The notes under the pieces are model-generated. The model ran no database searches. It was not told where the DNA came from and saw only the letters and a list, made by a program, of their open reading frames with translations. This document shows, piece after piece, positions 12,349-24,565 of a DNA stretch of 64,000 bases. Positions within the stretch are counted from its first letter, which is position 1, and every line of letters begins with the position of its first letter. The stretch is from positions 77,608,931 to 77,672,930 of the forward strand of contig NC_080419.1 in the NCBI RefSeq assembly GCF_029873635.1. Direction: 5' to 3'. The position numbers were made by a program, and so were the translations under genes. Source of the stretch: Malania oleifera. Its lineage: Eukaryota > Streptophyta > Magnoliopsida > Santalales > Ximeniaceae.

Positions 12349-14490
12349 TGTTGATTAAGGTGTAATCCCAAGAGGGGGGTGAATTGGGTATTTAAAAATT
12401 CCTTTGAACCTAATTACCACTTAATCCCTATCTATATATTTAACAAATCAATTGTTGGGATTTATGACTGAATTAAATCTATTTTATCAATGAGTTCTTT
12501 TTACCCAATTAAGTGTGTGTAGAGTTATTCAACATACACATGCAATACGATAGTAAAATGTAGTGCAGAAAGAAAAGAGTTAAAGGAAGAGAGAAGACAA
12601 ACGCAATTTTTACAAGGTTCAACCAACTCGACCTATGTCCTCACCTTGAGCAACCCACTCAAGGATTTCACTATAATCCCTAGTCCTTAAATTGGGACAA
12701 AACTTCCCTTACAATCCACTACTTACAAAAGGTATAACTCCATCCTAATACGCTGCTTACAAGAGATATAGCTCTCTCCTCAACCTCGGTTCACAAGCTG
12801 AACCGTGAATACAATGAAATCTGTAAAACACTCAAAATTGCTTCCAACAAAAGCTAGTGAGTACAATTCAAATTCCTAATACATTAACATATGATGAAAC
12901 TTAAAGCTCAGAATGTATGAAACGATACAATCGTTTAAGTATGATATGCTTCCACACACAAAATCCTTTTTATCAATTATCTCAAAAATATTTATATAAA
13001 TCAATACTTTGAAGAACTTAGGTTAAATCTTTGAATACAAAACAGCTTTGAAGATTGCAAAGATTTGATACACACTTTGTCAAAAACAATGTTTCTCTCG
13101 AAATTTCAATCTCAATGTGATATTGGTAGTATTTGACTTAATGTGTGTGTATATATATATATGATAAGAATACCAAAGATTAAAAACTTAATATATGATT
13201 TTCATAAAAATATCCTTCAATATATATAGATATAGTTATGCACTTCTTAGGATATCTAATCAACTAGTTTAGAAGTATCCAAAATATCAAGTCTTTAACT
13301 TTAAGCACACTTGAATGATAACTCTTTAATCAATGACCAAATAAAAACTTTCTTAAGTATTAAACTTGTCAAAAACACTCTTTATATGAATGTGAAAACT
13401 CAATATCAAATCAAACTTCTCTAAAGATATTCAATAACAAATGTTGATATAAGAATCTCTTGGAAAAGCTAAATGAATTAACCAAACCTCAATACCAAGA
13501 TGAAAACAAGATGTGTAACTGAATCCCCTTTGATTTTTGGAGTAGATTTGCCTAAGCTTGATGAAAATAAGCTAGAGTGCAGGCAATCGTATAGCTTTAC
13601 GTTCAGATTTCTCAATTCTCTTTCAAAACAAAGTTCTCTTCTCTTTGATCTTGGCTAACGCCCTAGGGTTTAGATATTCAGTATATATAGTGATTTTGCC
13701 CTTAGAATAGATCTCAACCGTTGGATTAAAAATATCTCACGAGTTCTCTTAATAAAAATTAAAATTTTAAGTTTTCCCACAAGTTCAGGCGACTGAGGTG
13801 AAAGCCCAGGTGACTAAAGTTCCTTATAGTTTGGAAAAAATAGCTTGGAATACAGGGTTAGGCGTCTAAAGTATGGTTCAGGCTCCTGACATGGCGAGTT
13901 CAGGTGCCTGAAGTCCTAAGTTCAGGTGACCGAAGTACCTCGGCCAGTTTCTGTGTTTCCCATTAATTCTTCAGGCTACCGAACTTAATCTTCAGACTCC
14001 TGAAGAAATTCTTCAGGCTACTGAGGTTGAATTCAAGCTACCAAAGTGGCCATTTCCTGAATTTTTATTTTCTAATTTAAAATTCTGTTTTGCTCTCATT
14101 CTTGGGTCCTTTATAAAAATACTTTCCAGGGTTTTAAGAATATTTCTTAGTCCATGAAAGTCCCCTAATGATGTTCATGAAATGCATGAATCCTAAAGTC
14201 ATTCTAGGGTATATGTTGAGCCTCAAATTAAATCATACGAAAATGTAAATACATGTGTTCTAAGTACCCATTCCCATGACGTTCTTGAACTTTGTCACTT
14301 GCATCTTGATTCTCGTACTCTTTGAGTTCTATGGATCTTTCCAAGATATGTATGCTTTACTTTATGACTTCCATGACTCATTATCCTTCCGCACATGCTT
14401 AATATAGTTCCCATTCACAAACTTAATGCACAGATCAAATACCAAGTGATTTGTCATTATCAAAACTGGATTGGACTCGTAGAGTCAACA
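12349..14490 (-). repeat. Solo LTR, Sirevirus family B, reverse orientation
   Basis: 2142 bp, starting TGTTGATT and ending GTCAACA on the plus strand. It is the reverse-strand partner of the solo LTR at 51650-53888: both carry TGTTGACTCT...AGTCCAATCC at the 5' end and CCCCCTCTTGGGATTACACCT near the 3' end. Flanks are GTTCT (12344-12348) and GTTCA (14491-14495), a 5-bp target duplication with one mismatch. It contains repeated TTCAGG..CTGAAG motifs (13785-14050), a TATA-like run near 13682-13689, and the stem-loop at 12644-12664. No coding sequence is present, as expected after recombination between the two LTRs of a full element. Confidence 0.88.
12644..12664 (-). other. Conserved LTR stem-loop, family B copy 1
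   Basis: Arms CCTTGAG and CTCAAGG around a 7-nt loop. Compared with the first LTR family both sides of the stem have changed while pairing is kept. On the minus strand it is followed by GTGAGGACATAGG. Confidence 0.7.
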
Positions 14491-14730
14491 GTTCAATTTA
14501 TTTGTCGTTTTGTCTTAATATAAAATGAACATTCTAATTTGTATAATTGCAATGTATAGCTTCAATGAATATAAAAAATCAAGTTGAATGATTTATTTAT
14601 ACCTTATATGCATATAGTAAGGGGGAGTAAAATTTTCGTCTTATTCAACAATATGCAAAAATTAAGGGGAAACTTGTAATTATATCATGTAAGAACACCA
14701 ATGATTTGCCATCATCAAAAAAGGGGAGAT

Positions 14731-15270
14731 TGTTAGCCTTAGAGGATACATGATCCTAATTGTCATATTTTAATGATAACAACCTATTAATGGTTCTAAG
14801 TAAACCAATCTTTGCATATCAAGCTATGACAGGTACAAATTCAAATGTAAAGATCAAGTAAACATTCAATAGGTTCAACATTATCAAAAATGGGGATATT
14901 GTTAGCCTCAGTGGCTACATAATCATATTTGATGTATTGTGATGATATCAAACTATTTTGTAGTTCCAAATTAACCTATCTTTTCATATCAAGTTAGTAC
15001 CGATACAAGTGACATAGACATGAAGGTATTGGATCAAATTCAAAGATCAAGTGGACATTCAAGTAGGAAAGATCAAAAGGACACTCACTCGGAAGAACTC
15101 AAGAACATCCAATGAAGAACTTGTAGAAACATATGTATAATGGGGAATATTTAAGGTAGTGTTTATTGTAAAAAGAGATACTTCATCTATATGAAAAGCC
15201 ATAGCCTATAACTCCACACGAATGAAGGAAGCAAGAAAGTAAAAAGAGAATGGCGCTTCTAATCTCTTTC
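14731..15270 (+). repeat. 3' LTR of element X, first part
   Basis: It starts TGTTAGCC after the purine tract AAAAAAGGGGAGAT (14717-14730). A second start, TGTTAGCC at 14900, follows an internal purine tract TGGGGATAT. The LTR is interrupted at 15270 by a solo LTR and resumes for two bases only (CA, 17186-17187). The same sequence recurs at 43504-43690 continued by 60711-60965. Confidence 0.8.
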
Positions 15271-15585
15271 TATTGGAATTGGTATGATTCCAAGATGGGG
15301 CTGAATTGGAGATTTAAAAACTTTTCAGCCAATTATAACATTTCACCAATTCACCAAAGTTCATATCCTATTCAATATTAAGGCATGTATGTAAAATTAT
15401 TTATCGATATGCGAACATACACGTGTGCAGTATAACTCATTTAATTTAAATGTGTGCATGCAAATATGGTAACTATAAATGAAAAGGCATACACATACTA
15501 AATTTAACGTGCTGAAATTAAATGAAATAGAGAGAGTGACACAATAGTTGTTATTGAGGTTCGGCTAAACTAGCCTACGTCCCCG

Positions 15586-15606
15586 CCTTGGGCATACCCC
15601 CCAAGG
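15586..15606 (-). other. Conserved LTR stem-loop, family C copy 1
   Basis: Arms CCTTGGG and CCCAAGG around a 7-nt loop. This is the third version of the same stem, again with paired changes. On the minus strand it is followed by GCGGGGACGTAGGC. Confidence 0.7.
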
Positions 15607-15653
15607 ATTCCACTAACTCTGCTCACTTAAATGGGCGGAGCAGAAGCTGTTGC

Positions 15654-15815
15654 AACCTCTCCTTATGGGGTAAGGTAAACCCTAGCTCAATTATCAGGCT
15701 GAGCCCAACTGGTCTCCCTTATGGGGCGGAGACACCCCAATTCAATTATCAAGATGAACCGAACCGGGCTCCTTTACGCAGTGGAGACTCCCCAGTTCAA
15801 TTAACAGGATGAACC
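15654..15815 (-). repeat. Three ~54-bp tandem units inside the family C LTR
   Basis: Units start near 15654, 15707 and 15761. Each holds a small inverted repeat (for example GTCTCC...GGAGAC around TTATGGGGC) and a TTCAATTA..AGGATGAACC tail. A degenerate unit precedes them at 15615-15653. The partner LTR has the same kind of array at about 61485-61710. Confidence 0.75.
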
Positions 15816-17192
15816 CAATCGATACATTAAAAACAATTTTTGTACATGTAAAGATGCTTCTAAATACAAGCAAAGATGTACAAGTTAAAACTCAATGCAC
15901 TCTCTAAAGATATGAGTTTAAGTTAGGTAGAGTAAGGGTGTTTTCAAAAATAAAACTTTCAATCTTTGAAAAACGATGTGTATAATAAAATACTCAAAGA
16001 TTTGAACCCTATAAAATATTTCTCTAAAAAAATATTTTCAATGAGAAGTAGGAGAACCTAGGGTTTTGATTTTTCAAATGATTTTTGCAACATAAAAATT
16101 TATCTATGAAAGCATGAATGCAAAAATAAATGCCCAATCAAAAATGAATACTCTCTTTCACATAATTTTACAAAGAGTAATGAAGAGAGTTTGGAGAGTA
16201 TAAAATTTACCCCATAAAATATTTTTTTTGAAATAGAAATTGAAATGGGGGAACTTTGATTAAAAAGTATTTGAGAGAATTTTGAAGTTAATCAAAGTTA
16301 CTAATCAAAGTTTATGAAGGGGTATTTATATATTTTTAGGAAAATATGACCATTGTGGACACGATTGGTATTTTTAGATTTGTTTAATTAAAAATTTAAA
16401 CCTATTTAGAACTTAAAATTGCCACAATCCGAGAGTCAGTCGCATAAGCACTCACAAAGGGTCGGTCGCCCGAACACTCACAAAGAGTAAAAGTGATTTT
16501 TTCGGGTTTAGTTGACCGTGGGCAACAACCAGTCGACTAAGCCATGTGATTTTCCTTTCCTTTGTATTTCGGTCGCCCGTCTTAAGGTTCAGTCTTCCGG
16601 TCTTTGAAGGTTGGTTGACCGATGCATATTTTGAACTAGAAGTTCAGTCACCCGGAGACAGTAGGAAACCCACGTTTCATGGTTCAGTTCACCATGGACT
16701 TCTAGCTTGGTTGGTCAACTAAGGAATTTATAACATCAATGGGTCGATCAACCAGGGCTATATAATTAACCCAAAAAATTCAACGTCTAATTGCCCCAAA
16801 TTTGACTCTAAATTATTTCTAAACATTTTGAATGATTTTAGTCTTTTAGAAAAAGGTTTGTCTTTGAAAGGTAAGATCTCCCAAGGTCAAACTATAACCA
16901 TCTGAGCATTCAATTCATATCATGCAGATGCATGCATTATTACAGACCAAATAATAAAAGAACTTAAATGCAATGTAAATTAAAATGAATGTCTTCGTTT
17001 TTACTCTTTAGTCTTCATGGAATACGTCGGACAATATGATCTTTATGTTCCTCCAGGCTTCCATGTCCTTCACCTCATGTGTGTGCTGAATCATGAACCT
17101 ATTCAAAAATACTAAATGCACACATGAGATATAAGTGTTTTGTCAGCATCAAAATAGGGATCAAACTCAAAAAGTCAACACTTTCCAAGTCA

Positions 17193-17870
17193 ATCACGTC
17201 TTTTTCAAATGAGTCCTTTAAGGATTATAATTCGATTCATCATTATGATACATCTATAGTGACCCCTAATAAGTGCAAATCATGGTGTAAAATGAGTCCT
17301 TATTAATAATGGTATCTCAATAGATATATAGTATGAGGATACCTATTAACAATAATAGCTCAATAGACATAGTATTTTTGGATAACTTAAACAAATACAA
17401 GACAAATAACATTATAAATCATTTGAATAGACAAGAAACCCACTCCTTAGTTTTTTTAAAAGATAATGGAGCAACCCCAATGGATGATATCTTTGTATGT
17501 GTTGTTGAGGTTTACCCATAGGAAGGCAAACATCATAGTAAATGTTCAAGAAGTCCTTTGTGTAAAATGGCATCCTAGCTCATCCACAACTCAATTTCCT
17601 AGGGGAAGTCATACCAATATACTATTTCTATGGTGAATTTTCCAACTTGAAATAGGCCCACAAGAATGATCAAAAGGATCTTGATGGGTAAAAATTGCAA
17701 TGTGGAAACTTAAAAGAAGGAGATTGAAAGTGAACCATTAGCCATTGAAAGTCCAAAGGTAATTAGGTGTACATTAGAAGCACAAAGAATCCCTTCAATA
17801 TAAGAATTATAGAAATTCAAACTAAATGAATGAAAGCCTATTAGAACCTCAAGTTACAGCCTAAATATAG
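17193..17870. other. Intergenic, nothing recognised
   Basis: Short chance frames only (60 and 62 codons at 17124-17306 and 17333-17521). None has a recognisable motif. Confidence 0.4.
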
Positions 17871-18100
17871 AAACATGAAGAATGAATTGGTGATATTGTT
17901 GCCTAAAATTGGCTAGTTAATGTTGACTGATCTCTGATTGTGACCACCTACAAGGAATCAAACAAGAGAGGCTTAGAGGAATCAGGGTGTACTCTTAGGG
18001 ATTGCTTCGATGCCTAAGTCAGGGAGTGTAGGAGGGTAAGATTACAATAGTAAGTAAGAATATATGAGAATGATATGCTTAACTCCTTTTAGAGTGCCCA

Positions 18101-18107
18101 TTTTATA
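18101..18107 (-). promoter_or_regulatory. TATA box in the reverse LTR-like block
   Basis: TATAAAA on the minus strand within ACTACTATAAAATGGG, about 80 bp before the conserved CTGACTTAGGCATCG leader string. Confidence 0.45.
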
Positions 18108-18422
18108 GTAGTGGAGGTCATACCTATATTAAATTTAGTATTTATGGTCAATTATATAAAGGAATGGTTTTGATCTAATTTAAAGGTATTTACAATAAGT
18201 AGTAATAGTGGTTCCTTGACTTTGATCTTTGATTGATATACCTTATTAATTTTGGCCATATCAATTTCCCACTTTCTACTCTCTAGTTCTTACTCATAGT
18301 CAAGTCAAGAGTAATTTGGGACGTACCTATGCAAGAAAATTTTGCTTCATTTTAACCATTTGGATGGTTGGACTCATTTCAAGTTGTTTGGGCTCATTTG
18401 GTCCACTTCAAGCCATTTTTCG

Positions 18423-18812
18423 GTGAGTCGTGCTCACTTCTAATTGTCTTATGAGTTATGCTTATCAAGTGGGCCTCTTTAGGTCTCATGAGTGGTGCTC
18501 ATTAGATGGACCATTTATGGTGAATAGTGCCCACTTATTTGTTGCCTCATGTGTTGTGCTCATCAAGTGGGTGTCTTTGGGTCTTATGAGCAGTTCTAAT
18601 CATATAGGTAATTTTTTGTGAGTCGTGCTCACTTCTTTGTTGTCTCATGAGTTGTGTTCATCAAGTGGGCATCTTCAGGCCTTATAAGCGGTACTTATCA
18701 AATGATCATTTTTTGTGAGTTGTGGTCCCTTCTTGGTTGCCTCATGAGTTGTGCTCATCAAGTGATCATCTTTAGGCCTCATAAGTGGTGCTCATTAGAT
18801 GGGTCATTTCCC
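18423..18812. repeat. Four tandem ~98-bp units
   Basis: Units at 18423-18519, 18520-18617, 18618-18714 and 18715-18812 each begin GTGAGT(C/T)GTG or GTGAATAGTG and contain (A/G)TCAAGTG(G/A). The fixed period and the scatter of substitutions show an old minisatellite. Open frames over it (18430-18621, 18654-18842) are products of the repeat, not genes. Confidence 0.9.
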
Positions 18813-18853
18813 CTGATCCGTCATCTTGCATTTAATATATAAAGATATATATC

Positions 18854-18873
18854 TGTGTGTGTGTGTGTGTGTT
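18854..18873. repeat. (TG)n microsatellite
   Basis: Short dinucleotide run next to the 98-bp array. Confidence 0.9.
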
Positions 18874-21426
18874 ATTATATTTCTCACCTCTTTTTTTTCT
18901 CTTTTTTTAGGGTGGATTGGGCTAAATTTGAACAAACGATTACAAGGAATGAGTTATTTTTGTTGCGTTGGTTTTGCATAGTTTGTTAAGTTTGATTTGT
19001 GTTTATGGGATGTTTTATAACACAAGGAGGTTTAGATCGACTCAGTTAAATAACAAGGTGGACACAAGGTGTTTGAAAGAATGTCCTTTAGAGCATGAAC
19101 ATTATACTTGGCCATTTATTGTTGCAAATAGGTGGATTAGATGATGTTGTTGAATGTGGTTTAACTCCTCGAAGTAAAGATAATCATTATTTATTCAACA
19201 CATGTCCTCAATTTCTTCCAATTTAGGGACAAGAGTAATGTTGGTGACAAGGGCATCGGCGCATGAATTCTAAACTTGTTACGTAACTATGTTCCGCATT
19301 TAACTTGGGTTTATAAACATGTTGCATTTTAATTTCCTTTATTCCATTAAATAAATGTTTTATCAATCTCATGCAAAAGCAAAAAAGAACCTTCTTCATA
19401 CTAGTTCGGAAACCCCGTTCCATTGTAAATAGCATGTTAGTTAGTTGTAGAGTTTAATTTCCTTCCTTTTTGGATAATAGTTAAATTTGGAATTCAACCA
19501 TACCATTCCCTGTGGAGATGACATAGGGATTTCCTTAATTACTACTTGCTGACACTCTTATATACTTGGGAGTTATTCTCTAAGGTGTTTTTAGAGTCAA
19601 GTCGAGAAGTACCTTCCATTCCTTCCCATACTTAAAAAAAATTCAAACTTCAAGTGTGTAAAGGAAATCTAGAACACCTTCAAACAACATATGAAATTCC
19701 TAGGATCATTGTCTCTATTGACCAAATTTGAACTCGGTAAGTGTCTTTGCATATATTTGGTTGTTTCATGATCTTCTTGTAGCTTAGTCATGGATAGAAA
19801 AGTAAAACAAAAAATGTGAATTTGTTTGTTATGTGAGTCATGTATGGAGGGGAGTAGATTTACAACACCAATGTGTAGAAAAGAAGGTTTATACCCTTAT
19901 CACTTTGGCAAGGAAGCTCATGCCCTAGTTTTATGCTCACACAATTACGGAATAATTAATCCATCAAGGAATGCTACATAATCCAAAGATCTAAGTAGGT
20001 TGATCAAATTATCATTTGAACAAAGTGAGTTTGATAAATATTATAAGACCAATCTAATTACCAAAGCATAGGTTATAATTAACTTTCTATTGGAATGCCA
20101 TCTTAGTTAACTTCTCATAGAAACATGATGAGATCATGTTTGTGATATTTCTTAATCTAATACAAAGGAATCTTAGTTTAAGCTTCAACCACCATTTATT
20201 TCATTAGAATTTTGAAATATTTACACTAACTAAAGCTTTAAATTGAAAGATATATAATTGTATAAATGAATCTATATGTATTTAACTTAAAATTATATTA
20301 CAATCTAAGTGAGGAAATTGTTGGAGTTGTTTAGATTGTAATACAATAGAGAGGGAAGAATCCTTTATAATTCTTGAACCCAAATTAGAAGTTTGATCAT
20401 TACTAGGGACTTGGCACTCAAGCGCTTGGCACATGTGTATGTATGAATTAACTAAAACCTCATATTCAAAATTATTTTTTTCAATTTATTAATTAAATTT
20501 CAAACAATACCACTATTGGAAAATAGCTGTCAACTACCAAAATTGATTGTTAGTTTAAAATTTATTAAAACTCAAAAGACATCATACTCTTTTGAAAACA
20601 TGTAATCTTTGAACAATGATGTCTACTTGAAAGGGTATCATTTGCAATTCTTGTCTGTAAATAAGAGATCTTAATGGTAGTACTAATCATCAAATAAAAT
20701 CAAATTTGTTTTTCCTCTCCTCTATTTCTTTTAATTCAATTACATTTTTTTGGATAAATTTTTCGAAGAAATGTCATGTTTTTCGCCCGCATAGTGATTT
20801 TGTTGTACTAGGAGATGATTGGCATCATTATTTTCATGCAACAAACTCATTCTAGTGGAAGTAAATAATCACCTTAAAGAGAATGAATTATTCATGCCCC
20901 AAAGCCATAGAAATTTCTTGAATTTGTTCTCCTAACATATTGCAGCCCTAAAATTGACATCAATGAAGTCCTCTAGCACGAAATTGGCAAGTAGATTTAT
21001 AATTTCTAAACAATATGAAAGTTATAATTTATAATTTATGAATATATTTACCGATGAAGGCATGAGGGTAAATTTTTAATATAAATATAATGTTATTTTT
21101 TGAATTGCATAGTTCATCTTTATAATAATTCCATTCCTACATCGATTTCTCCCCATGAACCAATCAAGTCATTAAGTTCATTATTTATTTTTTTTACTTA
21201 CCAATTATTTACGTTACTCTACAATAAACTTATCTGAATTTAGGCAAATATCACCTTAAAGAAAATGAATAATTCATGCCTCAAAGCCACAAAAATTTCT
21301 TGAATTTGTTCTCCTATCCTTATGAAACCTAAACACCGATATTGATGAAGGCATCCTTTAACCACACACTGGCTAATAAACGTATAATTTGTAAACAATG
21401 TAAAATTTATATTTTATAATTTATGA
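18874..21426. other. Intergenic DNA with a possible LTR-end fragment
   Basis: No supported coding region. Near 19505-19580 the string CCATTCCCTGTGGAGATGAC followed by ACTACTTGCTGACACTC resembles the 3' end of Athila/Tat-type Gypsy LTRs on the plus strand, but neither the other end nor a partner copy was found. The remainder is AT-rich and unremarkable. Confidence 0.35.
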
Positions 21427-21428
21427 AT

Positions 21429-21465
<37 letters not shown>
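21427..21465. repeat. (AT)n microsatellite
   Basis: AT run with one AAA interruption. Confidence 0.9.
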
Positions 21466-23446
21466 AAGACACTATGGTAAGTTTAATATAAATACAATTT
21501 TATTTTTTAAATTGGTTTCCCATGTCTCTTATGATTTCAAGTTTACATGGGACACTAGAATTGAATTGCACACCCATAAGTCATTAAATTCATTATTCAT
21601 TTTTATACTTATCAATTATTTATGTTTACTCTATAACTGAATATTTGTACAAATGCTTGTAGTAATTTTTTTCATGCATAATGCGTGTGCACTAGCTAGT
21701 TAATTATGCACAAGAGTACATTCGATAATAATAATGCGGCTCAGTAGGCACTGCTCTACTATAAAGTCAAAGTGTCCATGTAATGATGGGTTGATGTGGC
21801 AGGGAGGGCAAGACCATATGTGGGTCTATATGGGGCTCACTCTCCCTGCTAAGGACTTGCCATGTCAACCCATGGCAGCACAGGGTCTATGTGGCGCTCA
21901 CACCTTGCTTGCTCAGTGCTCGCCACATTAACCCATGACATCACAATCCATGACAAGCAGCATTTTCCATTTACCATACCATTTCCTTTCAGCTCCATTT
22001 TTTATCAGTAACCATTGCTTAATTTGCTGAGAGAGAGAGAGAGAGAGATTTACTTACGTTTGACAGTGAAACAATCCCAGTGGGAGGTTAAAATCCAAGA
22101 AAGAAAAAGGTACTAACAGCCAACAGTGAAATGAGACTGCATGTCAGATCGGGCAGTCACTGTTTTGAGTAGTACCAAAAAATAGACATCATATTGGCAA
22201 CAACTGATGATGACTAGAGAAGTGCAAGACTAGCTAGTCTCTGTGTGCGTGTCCTGAACTTTGAAGGAACCTTTATGGATGGTGAGGCCAAGCAATTCCT
22301 TCGTTAAAATCCATCAGAATGTTTCAATTAACTAAATTGGTGGGGTGCCTATTACAGGAAATCCCACTTGAATCATCCCATCCGTGCAGTAAAACATTAG
22401 TCTTTATTCATACATGTACATATATTGCAAGATGTAGTAAGCTTTAGGCAAGCATCTGCTACGATATCTTTCTCTGGTGAGACTTCTCCTCATCCCGACC
22501 ATCTTTGGAAGTTTCACCACCTTGCAGAAAATCAGAAGTACAGGCCATGCCAGGGGACTTCATTCTCCTACCTGCTGCATACATCATGCAGTGGGGACTG
22601 CCTATTTATTGTCAAATGTAAGCAGCAACCCGCTGGCCTTTCCTTGGATCTTGAGTACTGGTTTTTAGGGCATCCATTCATTTCAAATCCTTCAAATCAA
22701 TTCCTCAATGTGTACAAAAAGGAAGCAGGCATTTATTTACTAATTATTAAATAGCAAAGGGATTCAACAGTAAAGGCGTACATTGAATAGCCACCAGTCC
22801 TCCCCACAATTTTCCTGTGAGAAAATCAGACCCAAAACATCTGAGTTGATGATTAACCCCAAAGCTAGCCCTTATCGGTTTATCCCCCACACATTATGTA
22901 TTGCCCTTTTATGTATTTGGCCATTTCTCTTGAACTAATTTGTCGGCTGCGAAACAAGAATAAAATCCAACCATTGGGATCAATGTTTCAAAACATGGAC
23001 AAAAAAATTCGTTGAAGCACAAATTTATAACCAGACTTTTTTTAATTCTGTTTCTTTCTTTTTTTTTCTTCTAGAGGCCATGTCCTAGGGGTGGTTGAGA
23101 GGATTGTGTTCAAGTTTTCATGAAGAATTTTGAAATTAATTGCAGCATATTAAGTAAAAGGAGTAGTTACCAGCCTAGCAGACTAGATGGCACATCTTCA
23201 TAACTATCGATTTTCAACTTCTTCACCGGTTGGCGTGCATCACAGTATCAACTTGTTGATGAGATGGGCAGGGGGAGTGCACCAGCAGCTCATCAGGCCT
23301 GACAAGTTGTTGCCTATGCATGAAGATCCATCGTAATTTAATTTCTGCAAAACTGAATTCATTATCCCAAGCATCTAGTGGGCACTCTGCCTCATGACCT
23401 TTTAATTGGCCTGATTTTTTCACATGCAGTTCATATAATGGCCATA
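21466..23446. other. Intergenic DNA, no supported gene
   Basis: A GC-richer patch at 21730-21960 contains two imperfect copies of a block built on GGGTCTAT.TGG.GCTCAC and GCCA..T.AACCCATG. A GA microsatellite lies at 22028-22048. The longest frame (109 codons, 22425-22754) has no known motif. Confidence 0.4.
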
Positions 23447-23516
23447 GCCATAATTCATAACAGAACTTAATGTAAACGTATATATGTTTACATTAAGTTC
23501 TGTTATGAATTATGGC
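23447..23516. repeat. 70-bp near-perfect palindrome
   Basis: Arms of 31 bp (23447-23477 and 23486-23516) are exact reverse complements. The 8-bp centre GTATATAT is itself palindromic apart from its outer pair, a G facing a T. As RNA it would fold into one long hairpin on either strand. It may be a small foldback element or a young hairpin locus. Confidence 0.95.
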
Positions 23517-24540
23517 CATCGTATATGTTCATCAATTCACGTTTTTCCATGTTCAAAAGCTCCATAACACTGTCATGATGGATTACAGATTGCTGTGGCT
23601 CCTTAAATGCAGATGCTATCCATACCTGGAGGCAGGTGTTAATCCCCCCATGAACACAATGTCACTCATACCGGTTGTAGTGGGGACCTATCATTCATTT
23701 AATAGCTTATCCATTCAAAGTTAACCTGGTTGAATTTTCGGGAAAAACTACATATTTGATAGTTCCAACTAGGTACCCAACTAGCTGGGTCAATAGGCCT
23801 GTTTAATAGCTAGGTCAACTTGATGATGGCTTTGTTGGAACCCATCAAGTCTTGCATAGTTAATGAACAGTATTCGAAAAAAGTTGTTTGCTTTCACCCT
23901 CCTGCAGGCTGCAGATAGAGATTTGCAATTATATGATTCAAATGGCACAGGAAGAGACCAACTTAACTCCCATAAATCAGTGGCCTATATGCATATACAT
24001 ATATATGCTTAAATACATATGTATATCTATAGACACACACACACACACACACACACATTATTTTTAGAAAAAGAAAACAAGGAAATAATGTCCTGGTTCA
24101 AATACATTATTCCATTTAAGGTTGCGCTGTCTTCTCAAACTCAAACAAAAGGGGTCTGGTAGAGAAAAACTATAAATCCTTGTTTAGCAGCAATTTCTGG
24201 AGTTTCATTCTGTATCGTAGAATAATTGAAGACAGTCACTCACCATAACTGGTTAATGCAGTGTTTGCATGCATGGTATAATGGTTTGTGCTTCTTGAGC
24301 ATCACATTAAATTACGTCGTAAAAACAAGTTTTGACACCTTGTGGAGTCAAAAGTAGATGAAGATGAGAAATACACAAAAACTCAACGTTTTGTCTCACT
24401 TATTCAGTCCATGAATCGGATTCTATAAAGAATGCCTCAAACTGTCATTTGTTCAGTTGTTTCGCAATGCTAGCATCTTTCTGGGTTAATAAAGAAAGCT
24501 AACAGAGCAAATCTCTAGAAATCTAGAAATACACCTCTAC
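23517..24540. other. 3' intergenic region beside the gene
   Basis: No supported coding region. An AC microsatellite is at 24032-24058. The last stretch before 24566 should hold the gene's 3' UTR; no strong AATAAA signal was picked out. Confidence 0.4.
24032..24058. repeat. (AC)n microsatellite
   Basis: Uninterrupted dinucleotide run of about 27 bp. Confidence 0.95.
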
Positions 24541-24565
24541 AAACATCTAAAGGACCATTTCTTTC

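Larger units (their letters stand above)
15271..17180 (-). repeat. Solo LTR, Sirevirus family C, reverse orientation
   Basis: 1910 bp flanked by perfect CTTTC duplications (15266-15270 and 17181-17185). On the plus strand it begins TATTGGAATTGG, so the terminal TG has become TA, and ends AAAGTCAACA. It shares its ends and the tandem hairpin block with 61090-63279. Inside are the stem-loop at 15586-15606, tandem units at 15654-15815, and many GGTCGGTCGCCCG-like motifs (16430-16760). No coding frame; the 74-codon open stretch at 15588-15812 only reads through the tandem units. Confidence 0.9.
11407..17187 (+). mobile_element. Element X: non-autonomous LTR element with AGTCA target duplication, twice interrupted
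   Basis: A 5' LTR remnant starts TGTTAGCC at 11407 after AGTCA (11402-11406). The 3' LTR starts TGTTAGCC at 14731, is split by a solo LTR at 15271-17180, and ends ...TTTCCA at 17187, directly followed by AGTCA (17188-17192). Without the nested insertion and its target duplication the 3' LTR is about 542 bp. The 5' LTR stops matching near 11655, so most of it, and any gag-pol, is deleted. The internal part (about 11656-14730, less the nested LTR) has only purine tracts GGGGGAGAAG (12217-12226) and AAGGGGGAGTAAA (near 14620) and no known domain. A 71-codon open stretch at 11902-12117 is not recognised. The purine tracts suggest Copia/Sirevirus kinship. Confidence 0.75.
17880..18850 (-). repeat. 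LTR-like block, reverse strand, borders unresolved
   Basis: Read on the minus strand this block has four 98-bp tandem units (18812 down to 18423), then a TATA box (18107-18101, TATAAAA), then a leader with CTGACTTAGGCATCGAAGCA (18022-18003), a string typical of the R/U5 part of many plant Gypsy LTRs, and a T-rich stretch ending in GTAGGTGGTCACAATC. That order (repeats, TATA, leader) is what an LTR would show. No partner copy or target duplication was identified. Confidence 0.45.

Noticed and set aside
15588..15812. 74-codon frame with repeated peptide
   Set aside because: It is a translation of the tandem units of a solo LTR.
18430..18842. Two plus-strand frames with similar peptides
   Set aside because: They are translations of the 98-bp repeat array.
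22425..22754. 109-codon plus-strand frame
   Set aside because: No domain, low-complexity neighbours and no splice-compatible continuation; overlapping frames are also open.
23223..23423. Minus-strand frame of 66 codons that could be an exon
   Set aside because: No recognisable protein motif and no matching second exon with a consistent phase.
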